Shown piece after piece: positions 1-6,486 of a stretch of 9,717 nt of DNA. Both the position numbers and the translations under genes were made by a program. Origin of the DNA: Pseudomonadota bacterium (GTDB taxonomy: Bacteria > Pseudomonadota > Alphaproteobacteria > Rhizobiales > Rhizobiaceae); assembly GCA_023388675.1 (NCBI GenBank), contig JAEWFU010000547.1, forward strand, positions 1 to 9,717, read 5' to 3'. The notes under the pieces were generated by a model. It made no database searches. It was not told the origin of the DNA and saw nothing but the letters and a program-made list of their open reading frames with translations. Numbering within the stretch: the first letter of the stretch is position 1; each line of letters starts with the position of its first letter.

Positions 1-464
1 TTCTCGTGCAGATCCCGGAGACCGGCACCGGCCGCCGCGCCGCCCTTTCCGGCATCCGCTCCGCGGGCAAGACCGGCACGACCCAGGCCTACCGCGATGC
101 ATGGTATGTGGGCTTCACCGGCAATTACACGGCCGCCGTATGGCTCGGAAACGACGACTATACCCCGACCCGCAACATGACCGGGGGTTCCGTTCCTGCG
201 ATGGTCTGGCAGAGGCTCATGGAGTACGCACACCAGAACATCGAACTCAAGCCGATCCCCGGCATCGAAAACCCGTTCATCGACAAGCCGGCCGACGCGG
301 CTGTGGCGAGCGCGGACGGCGAGAACGGCGAGGCGTCGCAGGATGAGCGCCCATCCGTCCTGTCGGCGCGCACCACTCGCCTGCTGAACGATATGTCGGG
401 CGAGTTCCGCAACGCTCCGCGTCTCGAGGTTCCGCCAGGCCCGGAAACACTTTCCTCGCTGTAA
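1..464 (+). CDS. Class A penicillin-binding protein (PBP1a type), C-terminal part only
   Basis: The gene is cut by the left edge of the window; only about 154 C-terminal residues, read in frame from base 3, are present. The segment contains the third transpeptidase motif KTGTT (bases 69-83), followed by the usual continuation for class A PBPs (AWYVGFTGNYTAAVWLGND). This KTG box lines the active site of the penicillin-binding domain that cross-links peptidoglycan stem peptides in the periplasm. The SxxK serine and the glycosyltransferase domain lie outside the window. After the core domain comes a tail of roughly 70 residues rich in Ala, Glu, Asp and Pro with no recognisable domain, as is common at the C-terminus of PBP1a proteins. 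The family call is secure. The exact paralogue (mrcA/ponA type) is inferred, so I give no symbol. The next two membrane-protein genes follow in the same direction after about 105 bases. Confidence 0.9.
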   Translation, partial: LVQIPETGTGRRAALSGIRSAGKTGTTQAYRDAWYVGFTGNYTAAVWLGNDDYTPTRNMTGGSVPAMVWQRLMEYAHQNIELKPIPGIENPFIDKPADAAVASADGENGEASQDERPSVLSARTTRLLNDMSGEFRNAPRLEVPPGPETLSSL

Positions 465-499
465 GTGCGCCGCCCCGCCTTGACTTTCGCGAGCAGGAC

Positions 500-530
500 G
501 GCAACCGCTGTGTGCGCGGCGGCAGTTGCC
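500..530 (+). repeat. Imperfect hairpin in the gap after the penicillin-binding protein gene
   Basis: Bases 500-510 (GGCAACCGCTG) pair with 520-530 (CGGCAGTTGCC) around a 9-base loop. This gives ten pairs including one G-U, with one C-A mismatch. No T tract follows on either strand, so a simple intrinsic terminator is not supported. It could attenuate transcription between the PBP gene and the DUF1214 gene or be chance in GC-rich sequence. The rest of the 465-569 gap shows nothing else I can identify, including no clear ribosome binding site for the following gene. Confidence 0.3.
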
Positions 531-569
531 ATGCCCCGCCTGAACCATGACCGACCTCGATAGCAATCG

Positions 570-1154
570 ATGCTCAAGACGATCTTCCTGACCGCACTGA
601 CACTTGCGATCGCCATCGGCGGCGGCGCTGCAAGCGTCTGGCTTGTGGTCGAGCGTGATTTCGAGTTCGGAACCGTTACGATCGGCAACTGGACGGCCTA
701 CCCCAGGCGCGGGACGCCTGCTGCCGATCCCTACTCGAAGGCTCGCTTCTCGCGAGAAGCCGACCTTGCGTTAGGCTACGCAGAGGGCCTCGCCTTCACC
801 GCCACGCGCGATGCTTCGGGTACGCTCCTGCGTCTGGAATGCGACTACCGGGTCGAGGGCAGCCTGCCGCCGGCGCGGTTCTGGACGCTTTCCGCGCGTG
901 ATGCCGATGGCCACTTCATCACGCTCGACGGCGCCAAACCTCCAGCCCTTCATTCATATGCTCTGATGCGGCAGCCGGATAACACCGTGGCCACTACCGT
1001 TTCCCGCAATCCCGTACCCGGCAACTGGCTTGCCGTGGACGGCAGCGGCGCATTCGCCCTCGTACTGACCCTCTACGACACGGCAGTCGCGTCCAGCGCA
1101 CGGATCGCCGACGTAGAGCTGCCACAGGTGCTGCGCGAGGGTTGCGATGGCTGA
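570..1154 (+). CDS. DUF1214 domain membrane-anchored protein
   Basis: This is a 194-residue protein. Residues 4-27 form one hydrophobic N-terminal segment that is either a membrane anchor or an uncleaved signal. The rest is predicted to be periplasmic. Toward the C-terminus, residues 151-170 (GNWLAVDGSGAFALVLTLYD) match the hallmark of the DUF1214 family, in which an NWL motif is followed by a beta-strand ending in a LYD/LYG turn. No catalytic residues are known for the family. The ATG at 570 puts the hydrophobic segment at the extreme N-terminus, which fits, but no strong Shine-Dalgarno sequence precedes it. The gene overlaps the following DUF1254 gene by 8 bases (ATGGCTGA). The two domains also occur fused in other bacteria, so the split pair probably acts as one unit. 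The position behind a PBP gene hints at an envelope role, which is inference only. Confidence 0.8.
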   Translation: MLKTIFLTALTLAIAIGGGAASVWLVVERDFEFGTVTIGNWTAYPRRGTPAADPYSKARFSREADLALGYAEGLAFTATRDASGTLLRLECDYRVEGSLPPARFWTLSARDADGHFITLDGAKPPALHSYALMRQPDNTVATTVSRNPVPGNWLAVDGSGAFALVLTLYDTAVASSARIADVELPQVLREGCDG

Positions 1155-1716
1155 ACAGCGCATCCGGCGCCCGTTCTGGACCGGGCTGCTGCACGCACTT
1201 GCACTGGGGCTGGTGGGCGCGGGCATCGTGCACATCGCAATTCTGCTGATGCTGCCTTCTTACTCCGAGCGTGACGCCTGGTCGCTTCTCTCCCGACAGG
1301 CCAACTACTACGCAGCGATGCGTCTCGATCCTCCTGATGCCGCACCGCTGATCGCGACGCTGGACCCACTCTTCGATGCGGCCGCCTGCCGTTTCGATCT
1401 GCGCGACGGCACCCTGCACGTAACCGGCCGGGGAGACGTCCCCTACTGGTCGATCTCGGTCTACGACAGGGCTGGACAGAACATCTTCAGCCTGAACGAC
1501 CGGTCGTCGACGGATGGCGTGCTCGATTTCGTCGTCGCAACGCCCGAGCAGATGATCGATCTGCGCAATGCGCTGCCGGCGGAGTACGATCGCGCCGTCT
1601 TCGTCGAAGCCGATGTCGACGAGGGTATCGTGGTTGTACGCGCCTTCGCTCCGGATGAAAGCTGGGAGCCGACCGTCACGCGCTATCTCTCCAGCCTCGC
1701 GTGCGTTTCTGGCTGA
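1147..1716 (+). CDS. DUF1254 domain integral membrane protein
   Basis: This is a 189-residue protein. A basic N-terminus (QRIRRPF) leads into a hydrophobic stretch at residues 13-37 that should be a single membrane anchor. A soluble, probably periplasmic, domain follows. Residues 99-120 (PYWSISVYDRAGQNIF, then SLNDRS) have the Y-W-S-x-S-x-Y-D pattern characteristic of DUF1254 proteins. The start is supported by GAGGG at 1137-1141, five bases upstream, and by the 8-base overlap with the DUF1214 gene, which implies translational coupling. In fused family members DUF1254 precedes DUF1214; here the order is reversed and the two are separate genes. The biochemical role is unknown. The gene is followed by 78 bases of intergenic sequence with no T-tailed hairpin on this strand. 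Confidence 0.8.
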   Translation: MAEQRIRRPFWTGLLHALALGLVGAGIVHIAILLMLPSYSERDAWSLLSRQANYYAAMRLDPPDAAPLIATLDPLFDAAACRFDLRDGTLHVTGRGDVPYWSISVYDRAGQNIFSLNDRSSTDGVLDFVVATPEQMIDLRNALPAEYDRAVFVEADVDEGIVVVRAFAPDESWEPTVTRYLSSLACVSG

Positions 1717-1794
1717 GCGCGCAAACTTTCTGCTAGAATATTTTGCAGCCAAACGGAATCGTCTGGCGTCGCACAAATGTGGCTAAGAAACCAA

Positions 1795-1840
1795 GCTAGA
1801 GTAGCGGAACAGCGTTCGGCAGAACGCCCGCTGCTCTAGC
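1795..1840 (-). terminator. Strong bulged hairpin terminating the minus-strand small gene
   Basis: The outer stem pairs 1795-1806 (GCTAGAGTAGCG) with 1829-1840 (CGCTGCTCTAGC), 12 pairs including one G-U. The inner stem pairs 1812-1817 (GCGTTC) with 1822-1827 (GAACGC) over a GGCA tetraloop, with a small asymmetric internal bulge between the stems. On the minus strand the hairpin is followed by a moderately T-rich stretch (TTGGTTTCTT). The plus-strand side has no T run, so the terminator is assigned to the minus gene. The stop codon of that gene (1836-1838) lies inside the stem. Confidence 0.65.
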
Positions 1841-2030
1841 GCGCCTTGCGCCTGCCTTTGCGGGATCCGCCTTCGACGGTCGCCGGCCGGTCGCGATCGT
1901 TTCGCTCTGTGCCGCCGCGCGTCTTCTCGTAACGCACGCCCGGAAAGATGATGATCGTGCCGCGCCCCTGCCGGTCTGAAACGGATTTCGTCGCCCTCGG
2001 ACGGACCACAAAGGGAAGTATGGTAGCCAT
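1836..2030 (-). CDS. Small conserved-looking hypothetical protein (64 aa)
   Basis: The ORF is open upstream to 2084, but the likely start is the ATG at 2030. It gives a 64-residue protein beginning MATILPFVVRPR, with a weak AAGAG about nine bases upstream. The central segment TIIIFPGVRYEK is a short hydrophobic strand followed by an aromatic and basic turn. The C-terminus is highly charged and Arg/Lys rich (GSRKGRRKAR), suggesting a disordered or nucleic-acid-binding tail. I recall short rhizobial proteins with this MATILPF...IIFPGVRYE layout but know of no assigned function, so it stays hypothetical. It is transcribed divergently from the DUF2336 gene, with 109 bases between the starts. The hairpin at its 3' end supports its being a real, separately terminated gene. 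Confidence 0.6.
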   Translation of the reverse strand: MATILPFVVRPRATKSVSDRQGRGTIIIFPGVRYEKTRGGTERNDRDRPATVEGGSRKGRRKAR

Positions 2031-2101
2031 GACTGTGCTCTTTTCTCGGTTAGACCGGAGCAGAACGCTACGCCTCCGTCCCAACTAAGCGCATCAGAGG
2101 G

Positions 2102-2117
2102 TTAACACGACGCTAAC
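2102..2117. promoter_or_regulatory. Possible CtrA-like box between divergent genes
   Basis: Read on the minus strand, these bases are TTAG-N7-TTAAC, which matches eight of the nine specified bases of the alphaproteobacterial CtrA recognition pattern TTAA-N7-TTAAC. The site lies 23 bases before the ATG of the DUF2336 gene and about 72 bases before the start of the small minus-strand gene. CtrA binding is established for this type of motif in Caulobacter and rhizobia. Its use here is inference, and a single near match in an AT-richer gap can occur by chance. Confidence 0.3.
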
Positions 2118-2139
2118 GAATACGTTCTAATTTGACTCA

Positions 2140-3150
2140 ATGCGGGAGTTCGCGGTCGGCTGGACAGGCGTGGCGCCCGCTTGTGTTGATTTGCGTATCG
2201 GACGTTCTCACGTGTATCGCCTCGCATCCTATCCGTACAATTCGCATCGCGCCGCCGGCCGACCGGAACGGCTCCTGCGTGCGTCGGTTACGGCATTCTG
2301 CGCAACGCCGCGCCCGACGCGCCGTGAGATCGCCCAGTTGGACGATCTGGCGACGCCCCTGCTCGGGCGCGTTCCGGACGAAACGCTGCGTTTCGTGGCG
2401 GCAGCCCTGTCCGAAACGCCTCACGCGCCGGCCGCTCTGGTCCGCCGCCTTGCCGACCTGCCCACGGACATCTCCGCGCCGCTGCTTGTCAGTTCCCCGG
2501 TGCTGACGAATATCGACCTCGTCGCTCTCATCGGACGCCATGGGCTGCCGCACGCACGGGCGATTGCCGCACGTGCCGGACTCGACGAACGCATCAGGCG
2601 TCTCGTGCGGGTGGTCGGTGCCATGGAACAGCCGCTGGCACCCGCCGCCAAGGAAACCGGTGCCGCCGAAGAGGCACGCGAGCGTCTGCGTCACATGATG
2701 CGGCCTGCGGGGACTCCGGTGCCGGAGAGCGCCTTGCCTCCGGCGACGACGGTGAAGCTGCGTTGGGACGGCGAGCCGACACCGTATCGCAAGCTGAGAT
2801 CCACGGCCCTCGCCGGCGTGCCGGCGCTCTTCCACACGGCGCTTGCCGACGCGCTCGGCATCGAGGTGGAGCGTGCGCGCACTATCACCGACAGCAGCGA
2901 CGTCTCGGCCTTCATCGTGGCGTTGCGTGCGCTGGCGCTTTCCGACGAGGAAGCGTTTCTGCTGATGCAGTGCATCCGGCCCGATCGCGGCCACGACATC
3001 CGCGCCATCAACGCATTCCTGGATGCCTACGCCGCCGTGAATTCTGAAACCGCGGCGCGATTTGTCGAAGCGTGGCGGGAATCTTCAGACGGTGCGGTCC
3101 ATGCGGAGCCGGCCAACCAGTCGCCGCCCGAAAAACTCAAGGCGTCGTAA
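2140..3150 (+). CDS. DUF2336 domain protein
   Basis: This is a 336-residue protein with no signal peptide or membrane segment, so it is probably cytoplasmic. Most of it consists of short amphipathic helices. Examples are TRREIAQLDDLATPLL, then ETLRFVAAALSETPHAP, then APAALVRRLADLPTDISAPLL. This is the HEAT-like helical repeat pattern of the alphaproteobacterial DUF2336 family. A linker rich in Ala, Pro and Glu (about residues 205-250) leads to a second helical part (about 260-325). The family has no known enzymatic activity; a scaffold or protein-binding role is the reasonable guess. The ATG at 2140 has no clear Shine-Dalgarno sequence, so the start is less certain than the frame. The last 14 bases overlap the convergent DUF1491 gene. 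Confidence 0.8.
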   Translation: MREFAVGWTGVAPACVDLRIGRSHVYRLASYPYNSHRAAGRPERLLRASVTAFCATPRPTRREIAQLDDLATPLLGRVPDETLRFVAAALSETPHAPAALVRRLADLPTDISAPLLVSSPVLTNIDLVALIGRHGLPHARAIAARAGLDERIRRLVRVVGAMEQPLAPAAKETGAAEEARERLRHMMRPAGTPVPESALPPATTVKLRWDGEPTPYRKLRSTALAGVPALFHTALADALGIEVERARTITDSSDVSAFIVALRALALSDEEAFLLMQCIRPDRGHDIRAINAFLDAYAAVNSETAARFVEAWRESSDGAVHAEPANQSPPEKLKAS

Positions 3151-3484
3151 CCGCCACGAGCTCGGCGAACAGAGCGTCGTCGACTTCGAGCTCCACGACC
3201 CAGATATCCGGATCGAACCGCATTTCGCGTTCTATCTTCTCGCGGATCGGCTGCTCGTCATCTGAGTTTAGAAGTTCAACGAAAAGGCGCTGGTCGGGCT
3301 TGGCATCGTCATAGCTGGTTTGCGGCGCCGGTCCGTAAAGCCGCGTCTGCCCCATCCGATCGCGCTGCGTGATCATCACAGCCCCCGCCTCGGCGGCACC
3401 GCGCCGTGCGACGGCAGCGAACCCGCCGGCGGAAAAGGCCCGCCTGAGAATGGACGAGACCCAGAAATCCGTGGTTACGCGCAT
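3137..3484 (-). CDS. DUF1491 family protein
   Basis: This is a 115-residue, probably cytoplasmic protein. It starts MRVTTDFWVSSILRRAFSAG, followed by a GFAAVARRGAAEAGAV segment. This opening, with a DFWVS motif and then the R-R-G-A-x-E-A-G-A pattern, is the recognisable signature of DUF1491, a small alphaproteobacterial family of unknown function. The C-terminal half (FDPDIWVVELEVDD) fits the same fold. The ATG at 3484 lies nine bases after the stop of the peptidoglycan-binding protein gene. It is therefore the last gene of a tight three-gene unit headed by the histidine kinase. Its 3' end overlaps the convergent DUF2336 gene by 14 bases, and no terminator hairpin is visible there. I am confident of the family but not of any function. 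Confidence 0.85.
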   Translation of the reverse strand: MRVTTDFWVSSILRRAFSAGGFAAVARRGAAEAGAVMITQRDRMGQTRLYGPAPQTSYDDAKPDQRLFVELLNSDDEQPIREKIEREMRFDPDIWVVELEVDDALFAELVAVTTP

Positions 3485-3493
3485 ATATGGAGT

Positions 3494-4372
3494 TCAGTCC
3501 GTAAGACCGATTTCGCGCATCTTGACGTAAAGCGCCTCGTCGGGCTCGCCGGTCTCGGGAAGACCAAACAACGACTGGAACTCGAGTATCGCAGATCTGG
3601 TCCTCGACCCCACGACGCCGTCGACCTCGATGCCCTCATTGCCGAACGCCTTCAGGCCGGCCTGGATGCGCTTGACGGTTGCATCGCCGACACCAGCCGA
3701 CGAAGTTTCGATCAGATCGGTGCCGGGCGATCCCTCGGGCAAAGGCGGCGCGCCGCTCACCGAACGTGGTGCCGCGCCAAGCTGCGTCAGAAGCTGATCG
3801 TCGATCTCCGCCGAGACGCTCAGCCCGACCATCTTGCGATAGCCCTCGATCGCGCTACGGGTTTGCGGCCCTGTCAGTCCGTCTATCTTGCCGTCGTAAA
3901 GCTTGAGCTCCGCAAGTATGCGCTGCACGTCCTCCACGACGGGATCGCCCTGAGGCGACATTGCCGGCATCGGAACCTCGGCCGGGTTCGGCACGGGTGT
4001 CGCGATCAGCGTTTCAATAGCCGGATTTTGCGCTGTCTGCGGCTGGGGCGAAGGCAGCCCGTTCGATGACGGCTCCTCCTCACGCTCAAGTCGGATGACC
4101 GTCTCGCCGTCGGCGATTTCCCGGGCTCCGCTGGCGAATTCGCTCTCGGGCGTTGCGACCAGGGGCCGTGTCGCAAAGAATGCGCTGCCATGGGCATGAG
4201 GCTGATACCAGACCGCATTCGCCGCGACGTAGGAAAACGCCACCGCGAACGCTGTCAATCCGCCCACCGCCATTCTGTGGCGCATCAGGAAAGCTGCGAC
4301 GCCGCTTCCCTCGTCAAAAATTTCCTCAGCCGCCGTGCGGCGCCTAGGCGGTCTTGCGGAGCGCGATGCCAT
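3494..4372 (-). CDS. Membrane-anchored protein with two peptidoglycan-binding domains
   Basis: With the ATG at 4372 the protein has 292 residues. A basic N-terminus (SARPPRRRT) precedes one membrane helix (about 34-55). A long Pro/Glu/Ala-rich linker (about 70-142) follows. Two PG_binding_1-like helical domains come next, at about 146-198 (with the DGLTGPQTRSAIEGYRK motif) and 231-290 (with DGVVGSRTRSAILEFQ). In this family the D-G-x-x-G-x-x-T-R-x-A-I motif marks the binding fold. No catalytic domain is present, so it probably tethers the inner membrane to the wall or senses wall state. The frame is open upstream to 4432, but the ATG at 4372 has a good Shine-Dalgarno sequence (GGGGAGAG) a few bases before it. 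The gene overlaps the end of the histidine kinase gene by 29 bases, implying translational coupling and a shared role. Confidence 0.88.
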   Translation of the reverse strand: MASRSARPPRRRTAAEEIFDEGSGVAAFLMRHRMAVGGLTAFAVAFSYVAANAVWYQPHAHGSAFFATRPLVATPESEFASGAREIADGETVIRLEREEEPSSNGLPSPQPQTAQNPAIETLIATPVPNPAEVPMPAMSPQGDPVVEDVQRILAELKLYDGKIDGLTGPQTRSAIEGYRKMVGLSVSAEIDDQLLTQLGAAPRSVSGAPPLPEGSPGTDLIETSSAGVGDATVKRIQAGLKAFGNEGIEVDGVVGSRTRSAILEFQSLFGLPETGEPDEALYVKMREIGLTD

Positions 4373-6140
4373 ATCTCTCCCCTTTCTCGCCTCGTGTTGC
4401 CTCATCTTCCGTCCCATCACCGCCCTGCTCACCAGATGCAGCCGCCGGCAGACCGATGGTCACGGTCGTACCAAGCCCCGGCGCGCTCTCGATTGTCATG
4501 GTGCCCTTATGCAGTTCGACCAATCCCTTGACCAGTGACAGCCCGAGACCGGTTCCCTGGAACTGGCGCGTGTAGTCGTTGTGCACCTGCACGAACGGCC
4601 GCCCGACCTGGGTCAGTTCCTCCGATGACAGACCAATTCCCGTGTCGTTGACGAAGATGCGGATCATGTCGCCCTGCGATGCCGCGCTGACGCCGACACT
4701 ACCGCCCTCCGGCGTGAACTTGATCGCGTTGGACAGGAGGTTGAGCAGGATCTGCTGCATCGCCCGCTGGTCTCCCGCGACCGCGCCCAACCCCTGCGGC
4801 AGCCTGACAGACAGGGCAATGTTCTTCGCTTTTGCCTGTGGCTCCAGCATCGCCCGGCACATCTCCACTGCCGGCTGCAGATCGAACGGCTCGACATAGA
4901 TCTGATATGAGCCCGACTCGATCTTCGAAACGTCGAGGATCGCATTGACGACCGATAGCAAATGGTTGCCCGCCTCGCCGATCAACTGCACGTGCTCGGC
5001 CTGCTTGGGTGCCAACTCGCCGGAAATTTCCGGATGCAGCAGCATGTCGGAGAAGCCGATGATCGCGTTGAGCGGGGTGCGCAGTTCATGGCTTACAGCG
5101 GCCAGAAACCTGCTCTTTGCCACCTCGGTCGCACCCGCCTGCTCCACGGCGTGGGCGAGTTCGTCGCGAAGCGCGGCGATCTCTCCTCCGTCGCGGACGA
5201 TGGCAACGACCGTATCGTCACCCTTGTGCGCGCGCAGTATCTCCAGAACGAACGGGCGATAGCCGCCGCTGCTCCCGTCAGCCGTCATCGGCATGCGAAT
5301 ACGCAACTCGCAGCGCCCGGGCCTGCCGCTGTCATGCACGTCTGCCACCGTGCATAGAAACGCGACCCGGTCACCGACATGAATACGCTCGAACAGCCCC
5401 GTGCCGAGCAGCAGTTCGGGTTCGACGCCGAGCGTGGCCACGGCATGGCTCGACGCCGTTTCCACTTCGCCGATACGAGTGATCCTTGCAATCAAGGCGC
5501 CGAAGCACGCCTCCGGCAAGTCGCCGGCCGCATGCGCCGCATCGTTCCGGTCCCCCGGCTCGTACGTCAGCAATCGGGCGGCAAGCGTAGCGGCATAGAG
5601 CGCAGGCGTCGCCCACAGCCACGCCGACATCGCACCGCCGTCGACCGCAATTGCCTGCCCGAACACAACCGCGGAGCCGAAAGCAAGCGCGCCGCCGGCA
5701 ATGGCGGCCTTGCGCGAGCGGCTGATCCAATAGATTTCCGCCGGCAAGGCGGCCAGGAGAATAGCCAGCGGCGCACTGAAACCGCCACCCAGTGCGACCA
5801 GCAGACCGGAAACGCCTGCCGCGCCCGCGAGCACTGCGATGTCTATTGGCCCGGAAGCACCACGAGCACTGGTTGCAAGTGCCGCCAGCCAGCTCAGCCC
5901 GAAGGTGGCGCATAGCAGCGCCAGACTGGCCGAAGGGCCGTAACCCGGCATCATGACCTGCACGATGGCGGCGGCCAGGATGAAGGGCCCAGCCAGAAGC
6001 GCGGCCAGCAGACGATGCTGCTTCTGGCGCTCCTTTCCGTGCACGGCAGGATGGACAAGGCGCTCGCTTCCCGCGATCAGCCCTGCGACCCAGTTGCCCG
6101 GTCTGGTTGTCTCTGCACTCAACTCAACGCACTCGCACAA
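4344..6140 (-). CDS. Multi-pass membrane PAS sensor histidine kinase (DivJ/PleC-like class)
   Basis: About 598 residues. Residues 43-191 contain some six hydrophobic segments, giving a membrane sensor region. A divergent PAS domain follows (about 210-320, with GLFERIHVGDR). The HisKA domain has the H-box FLAAVSHELRTPLNAIIGFS, with phosphoacceptor His351. The HATPase domain shows the N-box (NLLSNAIKFTP, 467-477), G1 (NDTGIGLS, 498-505) and G2 (GTGLGLS, 529-535). All catalytic motifs are intact, and there is no fused receiver domain. The layout and size resemble alphaproteobacterial DivJ-type kinases that act on DivK in the cell cycle, but this is inference. The first in-frame start is TTG at 6140 with no good ribosome site. 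TTG at 6122 is an alternative, so the N-terminus is uncertain. It heads an operon with the peptidoglycan-binding and DUF1491 genes. Confidence 0.88.
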   Translation of the reverse strand: MCECVELSAETTRPGNWVAGLIAGSERLVHPAVHGKERQKQHRLLAALLAGPFILAAAIVQVMMPGYGPSASLALLCATFGLSWLAALATSARGASGPIDIAVLAGAAGVSGLLVALGGGFSAPLAILLAALPAEIYWISRSRKAAIAGGALAFGSAVVFGQAIAVDGGAMSAWLWATPALYAATLAARLLTYEPGDRNDAAHAAGDLPEACFGALIARITRIGEVETASSHAVATLGVEPELLLGTGLFERIHVGDRVAFLCTVADVHDSGRPGRCELRIRMPMTADGSSGGYRPFVLEILRAHKGDDTVVAIVRDGGEIAALRDELAHAVEQAGATEVAKSRFLAAVSHELRTPLNAIIGFSDMLLHPEISGELAPKQAEHVQLIGEAGNHLLSVVNAILDVSKIESGSYQIYVEPFDLQPAVEMCRAMLEPQAKAKNIALSVRLPQGLGAVAGDQRAMQQILLNLLSNAIKFTPEGGSVGVSAASQGDMIRIFVNDTGIGLSSEELTQVGRPFVQVHNDYTRQFQGTGLGLSLVKGLVELHKGTMTIESAPGLGTTVTIGLPAAASGEQGGDGTEDEATRGEKGERYGIALRKTA

Positions 6141-6340
6141 CGTCCGCTTTTGCGGATCAATCTCATTGGCCCCGACACTCGCAGCAGCGGTTTAAGGAAT
6201 GAATAAACGGGACGTCGCGATCACCCCCGAGACGGCGCTTTCCAAAGGATTATTGGCTGCCGAAAGGGCCGAATTCGCACCATGGTAAACAGAGGGTAAG
6301 GGCAAAATCGCTTCGTTTCGGCACAGAAAAACAGCTCCCC

Positions 6341-6383
6341 AACCAATTGGACAAGAAAATTATCCCTTAAATTTCAATTGGTT
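6341..6383. repeat. Perfect 9-base inverted repeat with AT-rich spacer
   Basis: AACCAATTG (6341-6349) is the exact reverse complement of CAATTGGTT (6375-6383), with 25 bases between them. Each arm contains the self-palindrome CAATTG, which raises the odds of a chance match. The spacer is AT-rich and no T run follows. An operator for a dimeric or looping regulator is a better guess than a terminator. Confidence 0.45.
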
Positions 6384-6453
6384 AAACCGCCCCCACATTG
6401 ATCGCGCATCCGATCAAGCTTGTCTCAAGCTCGATACGAATGCCGAAAGCTAA

Positions 6454-6486
6454 AATTTGAACCGAATTTGATGCGAATCTGACCGA
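6454..6486. repeat. Three tandem 11-base phased units upstream of DUF5330
   Basis: Three consecutive 11-base units are visible: AATTTGAACCG (6454-6464), AATTTGATGCG (6465-6475) and AATCTGACCGA (6476-6486). The shared core is AAT-T/C-TGA. Spacing of 11 bases places each unit on the same face of the helix, the arrangement used by OmpR/PhoB-type response regulators. The units end about 92 bases before the DUF5330 ATG. No specific regulator is identified. Confidence 0.45.

Noticed and set aside
158..688. 176-codon minus-strand ORF over the PBP tail and the following gap
   Set aside because: It covers the PBP KTG-domain continuation on the other strand and has no motif of its own.
994..1776. 260-codon minus-strand ORF opposite DUF1214/DUF1254
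   Set aside because: Arg-rich shadow frame; the two plus-strand genes carry hydrophobic anchors and family motifs.
2137..2994. Long minus-strand ORF opposite DUF2336
   Set aside because: It is a shadow frame in GC-rich coding DNA. Its composition is Arg/His/Gln rich with no motif, while the plus frame matches a known family.
6199..6288. 29-codon plus-strand ORF (MNKRDVAITPET...) in the divergent region
   Set aside because: The AAGGA precedes the ATG too closely to serve as a ribosome site, the peptide has no recognisable feature, and an ORF this short is expected by chance.
6416..6435. Hairpin around the repeated AAGCT near 6416-6435
   Set aside because: Only five plus three pairs around a mismatch, with no T run; too weak to call.
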